A DNA stretch of 64,000 bases from Kribbella solani (GTDB lineage Bacteria > Actinomycetota > Actinomycetes > Propionibacteriales > Kribbellaceae). The position numbers and the translations under genes were made by a program. The DNA lies in the NCBI RefSeq assembly GCF_014205295.1, contig NZ_JACHNF010000001.1, positions 1,922,001 through 1,986,000 of the forward strand, in the 5' to 3' direction. The notes under the pieces were generated by a model, which was given only the letters and a program-made list of their open reading frames with translations, had not been told where the DNA came from and did no database searches. Shown piece after piece: positions 51,131 to 59,311 of the stretch (position 1 is the first letter of the stretch; each line of letters opens with the position of its first letter).

Positions 51131-51388
51131 TCAGGCGAGGGCGAGGAAGAGCTTTTCCAGCTTGGCGGTGTCGACGTCACTGTTCTCGTCGGTGAGGCAG
51201 CGTTGCAGGCCGGTGCTGACGATCGCGTACCCGGATCGCGAGAGCGCCTTGTTCACCGCCGCCAGCTGGGTCAGCACCGACTCACAGTCCGCGCCCTCCT
51301 CCAGCATCCGGATCACGCTGCCGAGATGCCCGTGCGCGCGCTTCATCCGAGTGACGATCGGCTTGATCTCGTCCGGCTCGAAGTCCAT
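51131..51388 (-). CDS. CsoR/CstR-family repressor, likely persulfide-sensing
   Basis: An 85-residue all-helical repressor of the CsoR/RcnR family. Cys35 (GADCESVLTQL) and Cys64 (LQRCL) are 29 residues apart, as Cys31 and Cys60 are in CstR. The His that CsoR uses for copper (four residues before the second Cys) is a Gly here, so copper sensing is unlikely and persulfide or polysulfide sensing is more likely. It is divergent from a CstB-like persulfide dioxygenase, with two G-tract operators in the gap. ATG 51388 follows GAAGGG. Confidence 0.87.
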   Translation of the reverse strand: MDFEPDEIKPIVTRMKRAHGHLGSVIRMLEEGADCESVLTQLAAVNKALSRSGYAIVSTGLQRCLTDENSDVDTAKLEKLFLALA

Positions 51389-51450
51389 CGAAACCCTTCC
51401 CGTTCCGTCCGTCGCGGCGTCCGGCCGGGCGCCACCGGCCGCCATTCTAT

Positions 51451-51466
51451 ATCCCCCTGGGGGGAT
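51451..51466. promoter_or_regulatory. Candidate CstR/CsoR operator 1
   Basis: ATCCCCCTGGGGGGAT is an inverted G-tract repeat flanked by A/T (TAT before it), the form used by CsoR-family repressors. It lies 63 bases upstream of the repressor ATG. Confidence 0.8.
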
Positions 51467-51484
51467 CTGTTAGCATCGTCTAGA

Positions 51485-51499
51485 ACCCCCCAGGGGGAT
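51485..51499. promoter_or_regulatory. Candidate CstR/CsoR operator 2
   Basis: ACCCCCCAGGGGGAT is nearly the reverse complement of operator 1, with 18 bases between them. It lies 29 bases before the persulfide dioxygenase ATG, where a bound repressor would block transcription. Confidence 0.8.
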
Positions 51500-51527
51500 G
51501 CACCGCAGCCCAGCCAGTGAGGACACG

Positions 51528-52919
51528 ATGCCCGGCCAGCACAGCCAGCCCGCGACCAGCCTGATCGTCCGGACCGTCGAGACGCCGTCGCTCGGCGACC
51601 GCAGCTACCTCGTCCACGACGGCGAAGTCGCGTTCGTCATCGATCCGCAGCGCGACATCGACAGGATGCTGGCGCTGCTGCGGGTCGAGGAGGTCCGGCT
51701 GACCCACATCTTCGAGACTCACATCCACAACGACTACGTGACGGGCGGACTGGCGCTGGCCGAGGCGACCGGGGCCACCTACCTGGTCAACGCCGACGAC
51801 GAAGTCGCCTTCGAACGCACCCCGCTGCGCGGCGGCGACGTCGTCCGGATCGGCGACCGGATGCAGGTCCGCGCCATCCACACCCCCGGTCACACCTTCA
51901 CGCACCTGTCCTACGCCCTCACCGACAACGACCAGCCCATCGCGGTCTTCACCGGTGGTTCCCTGCTGTACGGCGCAACCGGCCGGCCCGATCTTCTCGG
52001 CCCGGACCACACCGACGCGCTCGTACGCCACCAGCATGCCTCCGCCCAGGAGCTCGCCCGGACGCTGCCCGACGAGACCAGGATCTTCCCTACCCATGGA
52101 TTCGGCTCGTTCTGCTCGGCAACCCAGTCCGAGGCCACCGAATCGACCATCGGGCAGGAGAAGCTCGGCAACCCGGCCCTGACTCAGGACGAAGCCGACT
52201 ACGTCCACGATCTGCTCGCCGGCCTCGGCGCCTGGCCCGCGTACTACGCGCACATGGCCGCCGCCAACTCCGCGGGCCCGGATGCACCGGATCTCGCGCT
52301 ACCGGAGCGCGCCGATGCCGCCGAGCTCCGGCGCCGGATCGAGGCCGGCGAATGGGTCGTCGACCTGCGGACCCGCACCGCCTTCGCGGCCGGCCACGCA
52401 CCCGGCACCCTCAACTTCGGCCTCGACGGCGCGTTCGCGACGTACCTCGGCTGGCTCATCACCTGGGGCACCCCTCTGACGCTGCTCGGCGAGACCGCCG
52501 CCGACGTCACCCAGGCACAGCGCGAACTGGTCCGGATCGGCATCGACCGGCCCGCGGCGCACGCCACCGGCGACCCCGGGCAGTGGAGTGCCGGCGCTCC
52601 GGTTTCCTATCCGGCCGCCACCTTCGCCGACCTGGAGCTCGTCCGGCACCATCGCGACGTCGTGGTTCTCGACGTCCGCCGGGCCGAGGAACACCGCACC
52701 GCCCGGATCGTGGGTGCGGTCAACATTCCGGTGCATGAGCTGCCGCGCCGCCTCGGCGACGTACCGCCTGGCGAGGTGTGGGTGCACTGCGCCGCCGGGT
52801 ACCGCGCCTCGATCGCCGCCTCGCTGCTGCACGCGGCCGGACGCACCCTTGTTGCCGTCGACGACCAGTTCGAGAACGCCGCAAAGGCGGGCCTTCAGCT
52901 GGTAGCCGGAGAACTCTGA
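51528..52919 (+). CDS. CstB-like persulfide dioxygenase-rhodanese fusion
   Basis: A 463-residue protein with an ETHE1-type metallo-beta-lactamase domain (THIHNDYVTGGL iron site, IHTPGHTFTHLSY, FPTHGFGSFC) and two rhodanese domains. The first rhodanese (about 265-345) has no active-site Cys. The second has WVHCAAGYRAS near residue 430. This is the architecture of CstB, which oxidises persulfides to thiosulfate or sulfite with O2. ATG 51528 follows GAGGA; an ATG at 51498 lies in the operator and is less likely. It is controlled by the divergent CstR-like repressor. Confidence 0.92.
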   Translation: MPGQHSQPATSLIVRTVETPSLGDRSYLVHDGEVAFVIDPQRDIDRMLALLRVEEVRLTHIFETHIHNDYVTGGLALAEATGATYLVNADDEVAFERTPLRGGDVVRIGDRMQVRAIHTPGHTFTHLSYALTDNDQPIAVFTGGSLLYGATGRPDLLGPDHTDALVRHQHASAQELARTLPDETRIFPTHGFGSFCSATQSEATESTIGQEKLGNPALTQDEADYVHDLLAGLGAWPAYYAHMAAANSAGPDAPDLALPERADAAELRRRIEAGEWVVDLRTRTAFAAGHAPGTLNFGLDGAFATYLGWLITWGTPLTLLGETAADVTQAQRELVRIGIDRPAAHATGDPGQWSAGAPVSYPAATFADLELVRHHRDVVVLDVRRAEEHRTARIVGAVNIPVHELPRRLGDVPPGEVWVHCAAGYRASIAASLLHAAGRTLVAVDDQFENAAKAGLQLVAGEL

Positions 52920-52954
52920 CCGGCGTACACCCCAACCCCAGAAGGAGAATCTCT

Positions 52955-53119
52955 ATGTGCCGACCCGTCACCTGCAAGACCTGCTCCAAGACCACCTGGG
53001 CCGGTTGCGGCCAGCACGTCGGACAGGTCAAGGCGATGGTTCCTGCCGATCAGTGGTGCCCCGGCCACCCGAAGGCCGAGCGCCAAGGCAGCTGGCTCGA
53101 CCGCCTCCGCGGACGGTGA
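52955..53119 (+). CDS. Small Cys-rich zinc-ribbon-like protein
   Basis: A 54-residue protein, too short to show outside its longer frame. It reads MCRPVTCKTCSKTTWAGCG and then QHVGQV, ending with WCPGHP. Five Cys and two His can make one or two zinc sites. Similar tiny proteins are common in actinobacteria, but no function is known. GAAGGAG lies 7 bases before the ATG. It begins 35 bases after the CstB-like gene and is probably in its operon, so a link with sulfur or metal stress is possible. Confidence 0.8.
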   Translation: MCRPVTCKTCSKTTWAGCGQHVGQVKAMVPADQWCPGHPKAERQGSWLDRLRGR

Positions 53120-53152
53120 CCGCCACCGCCCGCGGAGCGCGCCCGTTGTTCG

Positions 53153-54100
53153 TCAGGTTTGGTGGCGGTAGTAGTTGCGCCAGATCAGGCGATGCACGGG
53201 CACCCAGCGCGGGATCGACCGTACGCCGGGGATGAACGGCACCAGGATCAGACCTAGGGTCAGGACCATCATCAACGCCCAGACCTGGGCGTCGGCGTTG
53301 TCGGAGGTCGAGAACGGCTTCACCTGGTACCAGAACGTGTACAGCCACATCCACGGCTGGCCGGGGTAGTTGCCGGTCTCGTTCATCATTCCCCACTGGT
53401 CGCCACCGAGGTTCCGGGCGCGGGCCTGGTCCTCCAGGTACGCGCCGTCGGACAGCAGCAACAGCCCACGGGTCGCATCGCCCTTGTAGAAGTTGCCGCT
53501 GGCATCCAACGCGCCCTCGAGCCCGCCGGCTCGCGCGAGCTGAAGGAACTTCGCGGCAAGCACCGGAACCGGACCGAACCCGGCGGACGGTTTCACCGCG
53601 GCGGGATTGCCGTCGGGCGCGGCGGTGAGCGCGTTGGCGTACGCGGTCGCCCACTTCGTCTGCTGATCGCCCGCCGCCGAACTCCAGGTGCTGACCGCGC
53701 CGGCAAGAGCGGCATCACCCTCGACCGCGCGCAGCGGTGTGATGACCAGGTCCTGCGCGGAGTCGACCGGGATCCGTACGCCGGCCCACTTCTGCAAGGC
53801 GATCGGTCCCAGCGCCTGCCCGGTCGCCGCGTTGTTGTACGGCGGCCCGTACCCGGCGCTGGTGGTCGTACCGGCGAGCTCACCGGCCGCTGTCGCCACC
53901 ACGTCGTTCGGAGCCTTCTTGGCCCAGTCGGACAGCGTGATGGACTTCTCGTCCGGTGACGAGAACACCGCCGCCAGCACGGTCGTGAGAACAGCCACCA
54001 CGATCAGGGCGACAACGAACTCCTTGACCAGGTCGTACGGCCGGGTCGGGAAGGTGTGGGCGTCCGGCGTACGCCGGCGGCGCGTGGTCGTCGCGGTCAT
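53153..54100 (-). CDS. Membrane subunit of a split cytochrome b-type complex
   Basis: A 315-residue protein with one N-terminal helix (about 28-48), an outside domain of about 190 residues and two C-terminal helices (about 235-290) with aromatic, cytochrome-b-like ends (PWMWLYTFWYQ, VPVHRLIWRNYYRH). I know no named family for the outside domain. It contains no CxxCH heme c motif, and no Rieske motif. The gene overlaps the cytochrome b N-terminal gene by 4 bases. It may complete the cytochrome b fold and carry a new electron-acceptor domain; that is inference. Confidence 0.65.
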   Translation of the reverse strand: MTATTTRRRRTPDAHTFPTRPYDLVKEFVVALIVVAVLTTVLAAVFSSPDEKSITLSDWAKKAPNDVVATAAGELAGTTTSAGYGPPYNNAATGQALGPIALQKWAGVRIPVDSAQDLVITPLRAVEGDAALAGAVSTWSSAAGDQQTKWATAYANALTAAPDGNPAAVKPSAGFGPVPVLAAKFLQLARAGGLEGALDASGNFYKGDATRGLLLLSDGAYLEDQARARNLGGDQWGMMNETGNYPGQPWMWLYTFWYQVKPFSTSDNADAQVWALMMVLTLGLILVPFIPGVRSIPRWVPVHRLIWRNYYRHQT

Positions 54101-54786
54101 GACGCACTCCCAGGGTCGTCGTGGGACGGGCCGTCGTGGGGCGCGTCCGCGTCGATCGGCGGTACGACCCCATGGCGGCGGACCAGGACGATGTGCAGCA
54201 CCACCAGGACGCCGACCGCGGCCGGCAGCAGGGCGATGTGCCACATCAGCATCTGCCCCGGATCGAGGACGTTGAACCAGGCGCCGATGCCGACCGCGTT
54301 GAGCCCGTCCTTGGCCTGCGAACCGATCCATTGCGAGTCGAAGTTGGACTGCGACAGGTAGCCCGTGAACGCCGTTCCGATCGAACCGAGGAACGCGACC
54401 ACCCCGGTCATCCAGGTCAGCGCGCGCCGGCCCCGCCACGCGGCCATGAAGAACTTGCCCCAGAGGTGAATGACCATGAACGCGAAGAAGAGCTCCACGC
54501 TCCACAGGTGCAACGAGTTCACGAAGTGCCCGGTCGAGGAGGTGTGCCACCAGGTCGCGCCACCGAGCGCGAGCACGGCGCCGGAGGCCAGCACCACCAG
54601 GAGCGCGGCCAAGGTCAGTACCCCGAAGACGTAGATCCAGGAACTCACGTACGCCGGTTGACGATCCGGGAGCAACTGTCCGGCCGGCACGGTCCGGCCG
54701 AGCCGCGTACGCAGCGCGGCTGTCCAGTTACTCTTCGCCGGATCGCTGTGTTCACCGGACGCCACGCGGCTGACGAAGGACGTCAT
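54097..54786 (-). CDS. Cytochrome b N-terminal domain protein (diheme)
   Basis: A 229-residue protein with four helices and the four heme b ligands in two pairs: His in NSLHLWSVELFF and FMVIHLWGKFF (helix B), and in MLMWHIALLP and VVLHIVLVRRHG (helix D). The loop TGYLSQSNFDSQWI matches the quinol site region of cytochrome b6. So it is the b6-like half of a bc-type complex. No Rieske or cytochrome c1 gene is nearby. ATG overlaps exist on both sides (ATGA), and a DosR-like box precedes the operon. Confidence 0.88.
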   Translation of the reverse strand: MTSFVSRVASGEHSDPAKSNWTAALRTRLGRTVPAGQLLPDRQPAYVSSWIYVFGVLTLAALLVVLASGAVLALGGATWWHTSSTGHFVNSLHLWSVELFFAFMVIHLWGKFFMAAWRGRRALTWMTGVVAFLGSIGTAFTGYLSQSNFDSQWIGSQAKDGLNAVGIGAWFNVLDPGQMLMWHIALLPAAVGVLVVLHIVLVRRHGVVPPIDADAPHDGPSHDDPGSAS

Positions 54787-54932
54787 GATTCGTCCTCACC
54801 CTCGTCGCCGGAGTGCGAACCCGGGAACGGGACGACGATCGCGAGGACGAACACCACGACCATCGCCACGATGATCACCAGGTTGGTCACCGAGATCTGA
54901 ACAACTCCCCAGTGAATGTAACGGCCGGCCAT
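54783..54932 (-). CDS. Small single-helix membrane protein, cytochrome b operon
   Basis: A 49-residue protein with one membrane helix (LVIIVAMVVVFVLAIVVPF) and an acidic tail. It starts at ATG 54932 behind GGAGGTGG and overlaps the cytochrome b gene. Small single-helix subunits of this kind stabilise b6f- or oxidase-type complexes; the same role is likely here. Confidence 0.75.
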   Translation of the reverse strand: MAGRYIHWGVVQISVTNLVIIVAMVVVFVLAIVVPFPGSHSGDEGEDES

Positions 54933-54992
54933 CACGCCACCTCCGAACAGCTGATTTTCTCTCACCATCCGCACCGGCGCCGGGCCCGAACA

Positions 54993-55006
54993 GGGCCGTT
55001 CGGCCC
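54993..55006. promoter_or_regulatory. DosR-like box upstream of cytochrome b operon
   Basis: GGGCCG-TT-CGGCCC is a perfect inverted repeat 60 bases before the first gene of the operon. A near copy (GGGCCC...AGGGCC) lies just beside it at 54982-54997. Confidence 0.6.
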
Positions 55007-55041
55007 GGCTCGGCAGGGCCAATGCCGAATTCGGCTGCCCG

Positions 55042-55674
55042 CTACTCGCTCCTGATGAACCTGGCCGGATCGCCGCCCGCGCTCGCCGCGGACGACAGCC
55101 ACGCATCCAGGCCCGCTGGGTCCCGGCGGCCCAGCTCGTCCAGGCAGCGCTGGCGCTCCATCACGATCCGGAGGCGCTGGTTGTCGGTCTTCGCGTGGCG
55201 CAGTGCTTCGTAGCTGTCGCGCCATTGCCGGCAGAGCTCCGCGGTACTGCGATTCGGGACGTGGCGGCGCCGAACCTCCGGACCGAATCCCAGTCGCGCC
55301 GCGCTCCATTGCACGACCTGCGGCGAGCCGGCAGCCAGCAGTACGACCAGCCACACGATCGCCGGGCCGATCGCCACGGCGAGACTGACGACCAGCGTGG
55401 TCACCCCGGACACCGAGGTCACCGCGGTGACGACCTGCCGACGTGTCCAGCGTCGGCTGATCGCACCCTCGCCGTCGCCACTGCCGTACATGCTCGCGGC
55501 CGTCGTACCGGCCACGACGGCGATCAGAATCGCCAGCACCAAGGTTTCCGCGGGCAGCAAGAGGGCCGCGGCGATCACGGCGAAGACCAAGAACGCCCCG
55601 CAAGACACCCGCCAGACAGCTCGATAGACCGCCAATTGCGCGCCCAACGCCCCCGCACCATCGACTGCGCTCAT
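55042..55674 (-). CDS. Membrane protein of unknown function
   Basis: A 210-residue protein with four helices in the first 125 residues and a charged cytoplasmic C-terminal part (RHVPNRSTAELCRQWRDSYEALRHA, ERQRCLDELGRRDPAGLDAWL). I recognise no family. The C-terminal helix pattern with RQRCLDELGRRDP is conserved-looking and may be a small regulatory or interaction domain. The two DosR-like boxes at 55742-55780 lie 68 bases or more upstream and could serve both this gene and the divergent BtrH-like gene. Confidence 0.6.
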   Translation of the reverse strand: MSAVDGAGALGAQLAVYRAVWRVSCGAFLVFAVIAAALLLPAETLVLAILIAVVAGTTAASMYGSGDGEGAISRRWTRRQVVTAVTSVSGVTTLVVSLAVAIGPAIVWLVVLLAAGSPQVVQWSAARLGFGPEVRRRHVPNRSTAELCRQWRDSYEALRHAKTDNQRLRIVMERQRCLDELGRRDPAGLDAWLSSAASAGGDPARFIRSE

Positions 55675-55741
55675 CGCCGTGCCTCCGTGATCCAGGCTCG
55701 TCCCCTCCCTCCACTTTCGGCGGCAGACCCCGTCCCGGCCA

Positions 55742-55780
55742 GGGCCGAAAGTCCTGGCTCCGGGTCAGGACCTTCGGCTC
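55742..55780. promoter_or_regulatory. Two DosR-like boxes, divergent promoter
   Basis: GGGCCG-AA-AGTCCT (55742-55755) and AGGACC-TT-CGGCTC (55767-55780), centres 25 bases apart. The second lies 53 bases before the BtrH-like ATG. Confidence 0.62.
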
Positions 55781-55833
55781 TGGGGACGGATGCCGGGGTG
55801 CGGCAGGCTGGATCGGACGAAGGAGGTACCGAG

Positions 55834-56898
55834 ATGACGACCACCACCGGCGGGCCGGTGACACTTCGCTCCTTCCCGGAGTTCGGGTGTTACCCCACGC
55901 ATCATTGCGTGACCGGATCGCTGAAGCATGTGTACGGGTTCCACGGCTACCAGATCAGTGAGGAACTCCTGCTCGGCCTCGGCGCGGGGCTCGGGTTCGC
56001 GTACTTCCACTTCAAGGGCGGCGATCCCTTCTACGGCGGCCGCGCCAACAACGCGAGCCCGAAGAACGAGGGCTTGGAGAAGACCGTGGGCCGCCGTACG
56101 GGCGTCGCCGTCGCAGCGCACGTCACGACCAGTTCCCGGGTCGCACAGCAGGGACTCCGGCAGCTCCTGCTCGCCGGTGAGCCGGTACTGGTGTACGTCG
56201 ACATGGGTCTGCTGCCGTACTTCGGTCTGCCGCCCGGCTACCACTTCGGTGGACACGTCGTCGTCGTGGCCGGCTACGAACCCCGGACCGAACAGGTCCT
56301 GATCGCGGATCGTGACGAAGAACTTCACCCGGTCGACTGGGACGTCCTGGAACAAGCCCGCGGCTCGGCCTGCCGGCCGTTCCCGCCGCGGCACACCTGG
56401 TACACCTTCGACTTCGGCAAGGCCCGCGACCCGCGTCCGGAAGACGTCCGGGCCGCGATCGCCGAGGTGTGCGACGGCATGCTCGACCCACCGATCGCCA
56501 ATCTCGGTGTGCCCGGGATCCGGAAGGCGGCCGAACAGACGCTGCGGTGGCCGGAGGCGCTCGGCACGGCCGCGCTCCGCCGTACCTGCTTCACCACCGC
56601 GCTGATGATCGACGCTCGCGGCGGCACCGGCGGCGGCATCTTCCGTTACCTGTACGCGCGCTTCCTGGACGAAGCCGCGATCATCACCGGCGACGTGCAC
56701 CTGGCCGAACTCGGCTACGAGCTGACCGCGATCGGCGACCGGTGGGAGGACGTCGCCGCCACCTTCGCCGCGGCCGCGGAACTCGACGACCCAGCCGTCG
56801 CCCTCGAGTCGGCCACCACCCCGCTGCACGACATCGCCGACCGTGAGGAGTTCGTCTGGCAGCGCCTGCGGGCCCTGGTCAACCGCGACATCACCTGA
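55834..56898 (+). CDS. BtrH-like / DUF4872 family protein
   Basis: A 354-residue soluble protein. The first 170 residues match the BtrH N-terminal, papain-like fold: GCYPTHHCVTGSLKHVYG with a possible nucleophile Cys, and GYHFGGHVVVVAGYEP with His. The C-terminal half is helical (DUF4872-type). BtrH in butirosin synthesis moves an acyl group from a carrier protein to an amine, so this protein may transfer or remove an acyl group; its substrate is unknown. The ATG follows AGGAGG. Two DosR-like boxes precede it. Confidence 0.75.
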   Translation: MTTTTGGPVTLRSFPEFGCYPTHHCVTGSLKHVYGFHGYQISEELLLGLGAGLGFAYFHFKGGDPFYGGRANNASPKNEGLEKTVGRRTGVAVAAHVTTSSRVAQQGLRQLLLAGEPVLVYVDMGLLPYFGLPPGYHFGGHVVVVAGYEPRTEQVLIADRDEELHPVDWDVLEQARGSACRPFPPRHTWYTFDFGKARDPRPEDVRAAIAEVCDGMLDPPIANLGVPGIRKAAEQTLRWPEALGTAALRRTCFTTALMIDARGGTGGGIFRYLYARFLDEAAIITGDVHLAELGYELTAIGDRWEDVAATFAAAAELDDPAVALESATTPLHDIADREEFVWQRLRALVNRDIT

Positions 56899-56903
56899 CC
56901 TTC

Positions 56904-59177
56904 TCAGTCACCCGGGTCGATCGCGATCGATTGCCTGGGAACGCCGACCCGCAGCGCGGCAGCACCGGCGCCGGCCTGGAGCTGGATCGTCCCGCGCCCG
57001 ACCCACTCGGTGATGTTGCTCAGCATGATCGCCACCACCTGCTGCGACGCCGCCGCCGGGGCCGGGAAATTCCAGTTCGCCGGGCACCGGCGGACCAGGA
57101 AGCAGCCGTACGCGAACGACGAGCCGTTGAACACCCGCGCTCCGGACGGCGCAACGAACGCGGTCGCTTGCATCGGAGCCGCCCGCCCGTTCGTCCGGCA
57201 GGTACCGGTGCCGCTGGCAACGATGTCGAGTCCTGGCTGTCTGTACAGTCCCGGCCAGACATAGTCGATCTCCCCCGCCAGGAACCCCGGCACCACGGTA
57301 CCGGCCGCGATACCGCGGAAGAGCCAGCTGTTGCCGGTCCGCAAGGTGTTGCCCAGGTCCGCACAGACGTACTCTGCTCCGAGCAGCGGCTGCGACGCAT
57401 AGCCGTCACCCAGGTACCGCCAGATCGTCGAGTCGTACCCGGCGGTGTACCGGTCGATGTCCCAGTACCGCCGGCTGCCATCGGTGAACGTGATCCGCCG
57501 GTACGCCGCGTTGGCGCCGAGGTTGGCGACATTGACGCCACGGGTGATCGCCTGGCTGAGCGCGGCCCGCATCTGCAGCGAGTAATACTCGTCGTGACCG
57601 GGCAAGTAGATCGTCCCGGCCCGCGCCGGCAACTGGCCACCGAACTGGTCCAGGTCGTTGTCGGTCCAGTAGGTCACGTCCAACCCTTTGGACTCGGCCC
57701 AGAACACGAGTCCCTGCTCCAGCGGCAAGTACTGCCCGGAGCCTTGGCCCTCGGTGTACGGACGGTCGAACGTCAGCCGGCCGGAGCCGGTGTTCAGGCC
57801 GCTGTAGAAGCTGACACCGCCCCAGCTGTTGTACGCCTCCCAGGTCGTGTTCGCCTGCTGGATCAGCAGCGCGTGCTTGGTCCCGGTGTCGTCCCGGACC
57901 GTCAGCGGCGCGTACGACGCGTACGTTCCGTCGCTGACCCTGATCAGGTACGTTCCGGGCACCCAGTCCTTCGTCACCGGAACCGTCAGCGTCTTCGACC
58001 ACTGGGCCGCCGACGTCATGCGCAAGGGGTGACCGTTGGCCGTACCACCGGTGGTCGGCGCGGGCTGCACGACCGTCGGCACACCGTTCCGGCGCCAGAT
58101 CTCCCGCGCTCCGAGGCCCTGGTAGTACCCCATCCGGTACGCCACCACGCTGACCGGCCGGCCGGAAGTCACCTTGAGGTCGACGGTGTCGCCACAGGTC
58201 ACGGACACCTTCGTGAGGTAGGCCGACAACGGGCCGTTCATCGTGCTCGGGATCGCCCACTGGCTGGTTCCGGGCTTCGCGTTCTCGGCGACCGTCGACG
58301 GCCACGAGGACGGGCAGCCCGCGGGGATCGGCGCGAACGGCGCGACCGGGACCGCCGGCATCGGGGCCGGCGGCGCGATCAAAGCCAAGGTTCCGGTGCC
58401 GGACATCAGGGTGCCCGCCGACATCGCGAGGCTCAGGATGCCGCCGTACTTCGACAACAGCACTCCGTAGACCGGAATCGACAGCCGCGCACCGGCGCGA
58501 ACGCGCAACGGAACACGCGGCTGCCAGATCGCGTACCCCTTGGACGTCGACAACGTCCCGTTCACGCTGGTGACCCGCCCAGCGGCACCCGTGGGCAATT
58601 GCATCCGGACCGCGGTCAGAACACCCGCGGTTCCGGCCGTCCCCGCGTAGTACAGCGCGGTCCGTTGTCCCGGGATCGGGTTGGAGGCGGTGATCCGCAC
58701 GTTCGCGGCGATCGGGCGGCGCACGGCCGCCGTACCGGAGGACAGGATCGCTCCGGTCGTTCCGGTCGCCATGAAGCCCACTGTCCACGGCCCGCCGCTC
58801 GGCAGCCGTACGCCGTAGAAGGGGATCGCGAAGCGAGCACCTACCGCGACCCGCACGATCTTGCCCGGCACCCACCGAAGGACGCCGGGTGCCACGGTAC
58901 GGACCGTGCCGTTCGCCGACGTGATCCGTCCGGCCGAGCCCCGGGGAATCGACACCGTGACGTCGCGCAGCTGCCCGGCACGGGTCGCCGTCGCGCGATA
59001 GGTCAAGGTCGCGGTGCTGCCCACGGCCGTCGCCGTGACGGTGACATTGGCGGCAACCGCGCTCGCGGGCGCCGCGATCAGACTCGCCGGAACAAGCAGA
59101 ACAGCCGCGGCCAACGCGGCCCGGCGGCGTACCGGTGACGAGTTCGAGCGGCGTACCACCACGGTGACGATCTTCAC
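56904..59177 (-). CDS. Secreted protein with N,N-dimethylformamidase-like C-terminal domain
   Basis: A 757-residue exported protein. A Sec-type signal (RRRAALAAAVLLVPASLIAAPASA) is followed by two beta-sandwich repeats of about 100 residues (each with a VTSVNGT/ITSANGT strand and a IPVYGV/IPFYGV strand). Then comes a large domain (about 300-757) with VVAYRMGYYQGLGAREIWR, HALLIQQANTTWEAYNSWGG, DVTYWTDNDLDQ and YLPGHDEYYSLQMR, which match the N,N-dimethylformamidase large-subunit type. Its role is unknown; an outer-surface amidase or sugar-binding enzyme is possible. It converges with the BtrH-like gene. Confidence 0.75.
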   Translation of the reverse strand: MKIVTVVVRRSNSSPVRRRAALAAAVLLVPASLIAAPASAVAANVTVTATAVGSTATLTYRATATRAGQLRDVTVSIPRGSAGRITSANGTVRTVAPGVLRWVPGKIVRVAVGARFAIPFYGVRLPSGGPWTVGFMATGTTGAILSSGTAAVRRPIAANVRITASNPIPGQRTALYYAGTAGTAGVLTAVRMQLPTGAAGRVTSVNGTLSTSKGYAIWQPRVPLRVRAGARLSIPVYGVLLSKYGGILSLAMSAGTLMSGTGTLALIAPPAPMPAVPVAPFAPIPAGCPSSWPSTVAENAKPGTSQWAIPSTMNGPLSAYLTKVSVTCGDTVDLKVTSGRPVSVVAYRMGYYQGLGAREIWRRNGVPTVVQPAPTTGGTANGHPLRMTSAAQWSKTLTVPVTKDWVPGTYLIRVSDGTYASYAPLTVRDDTGTKHALLIQQANTTWEAYNSWGGVSFYSGLNTGSGRLTFDRPYTEGQGSGQYLPLEQGLVFWAESKGLDVTYWTDNDLDQFGGQLPARAGTIYLPGHDEYYSLQMRAALSQAITRGVNVANLGANAAYRRITFTDGSRRYWDIDRYTAGYDSTIWRYLGDGYASQPLLGAEYVCADLGNTLRTGNSWLFRGIAAGTVVPGFLAGEIDYVWPGLYRQPGLDIVASGTGTCRTNGRAAPMQATAFVAPSGARVFNGSSFAYGCFLVRRCPANWNFPAPAAASQQVVAIMLSNITEWVGRGTIQLQAGAGAAALRVGVPRQSIAIDPGD

Positions 59178-59311
59178 GGTTTCTCCCCCAGGTCATTGCG
59201 GAGGAGCGTCAGACCGGACCGTCATCCCCCACCCGCACCCAGCCGATCCGTCCGACGGCCCCCTCCGGTGCGCTGTGGCAGCACCCTCGCAGACCAGCCC
59301 GCACCGGAACA

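Noticed and set aside
51131..51388. Copper-sensing CsoR
   Set aside because: The copper His position is Gly and the neighbour is a persulfide dioxygenase, so CstR-like sulfur sensing fits better.
56931..59138. A 735-codon open frame on the plus strand opposite the secreted DMFase-like gene
   Set aside because: It is Arg/Pro/Gly-rich with no domain, while the minus strand gives a signal peptide and recognisable domains.
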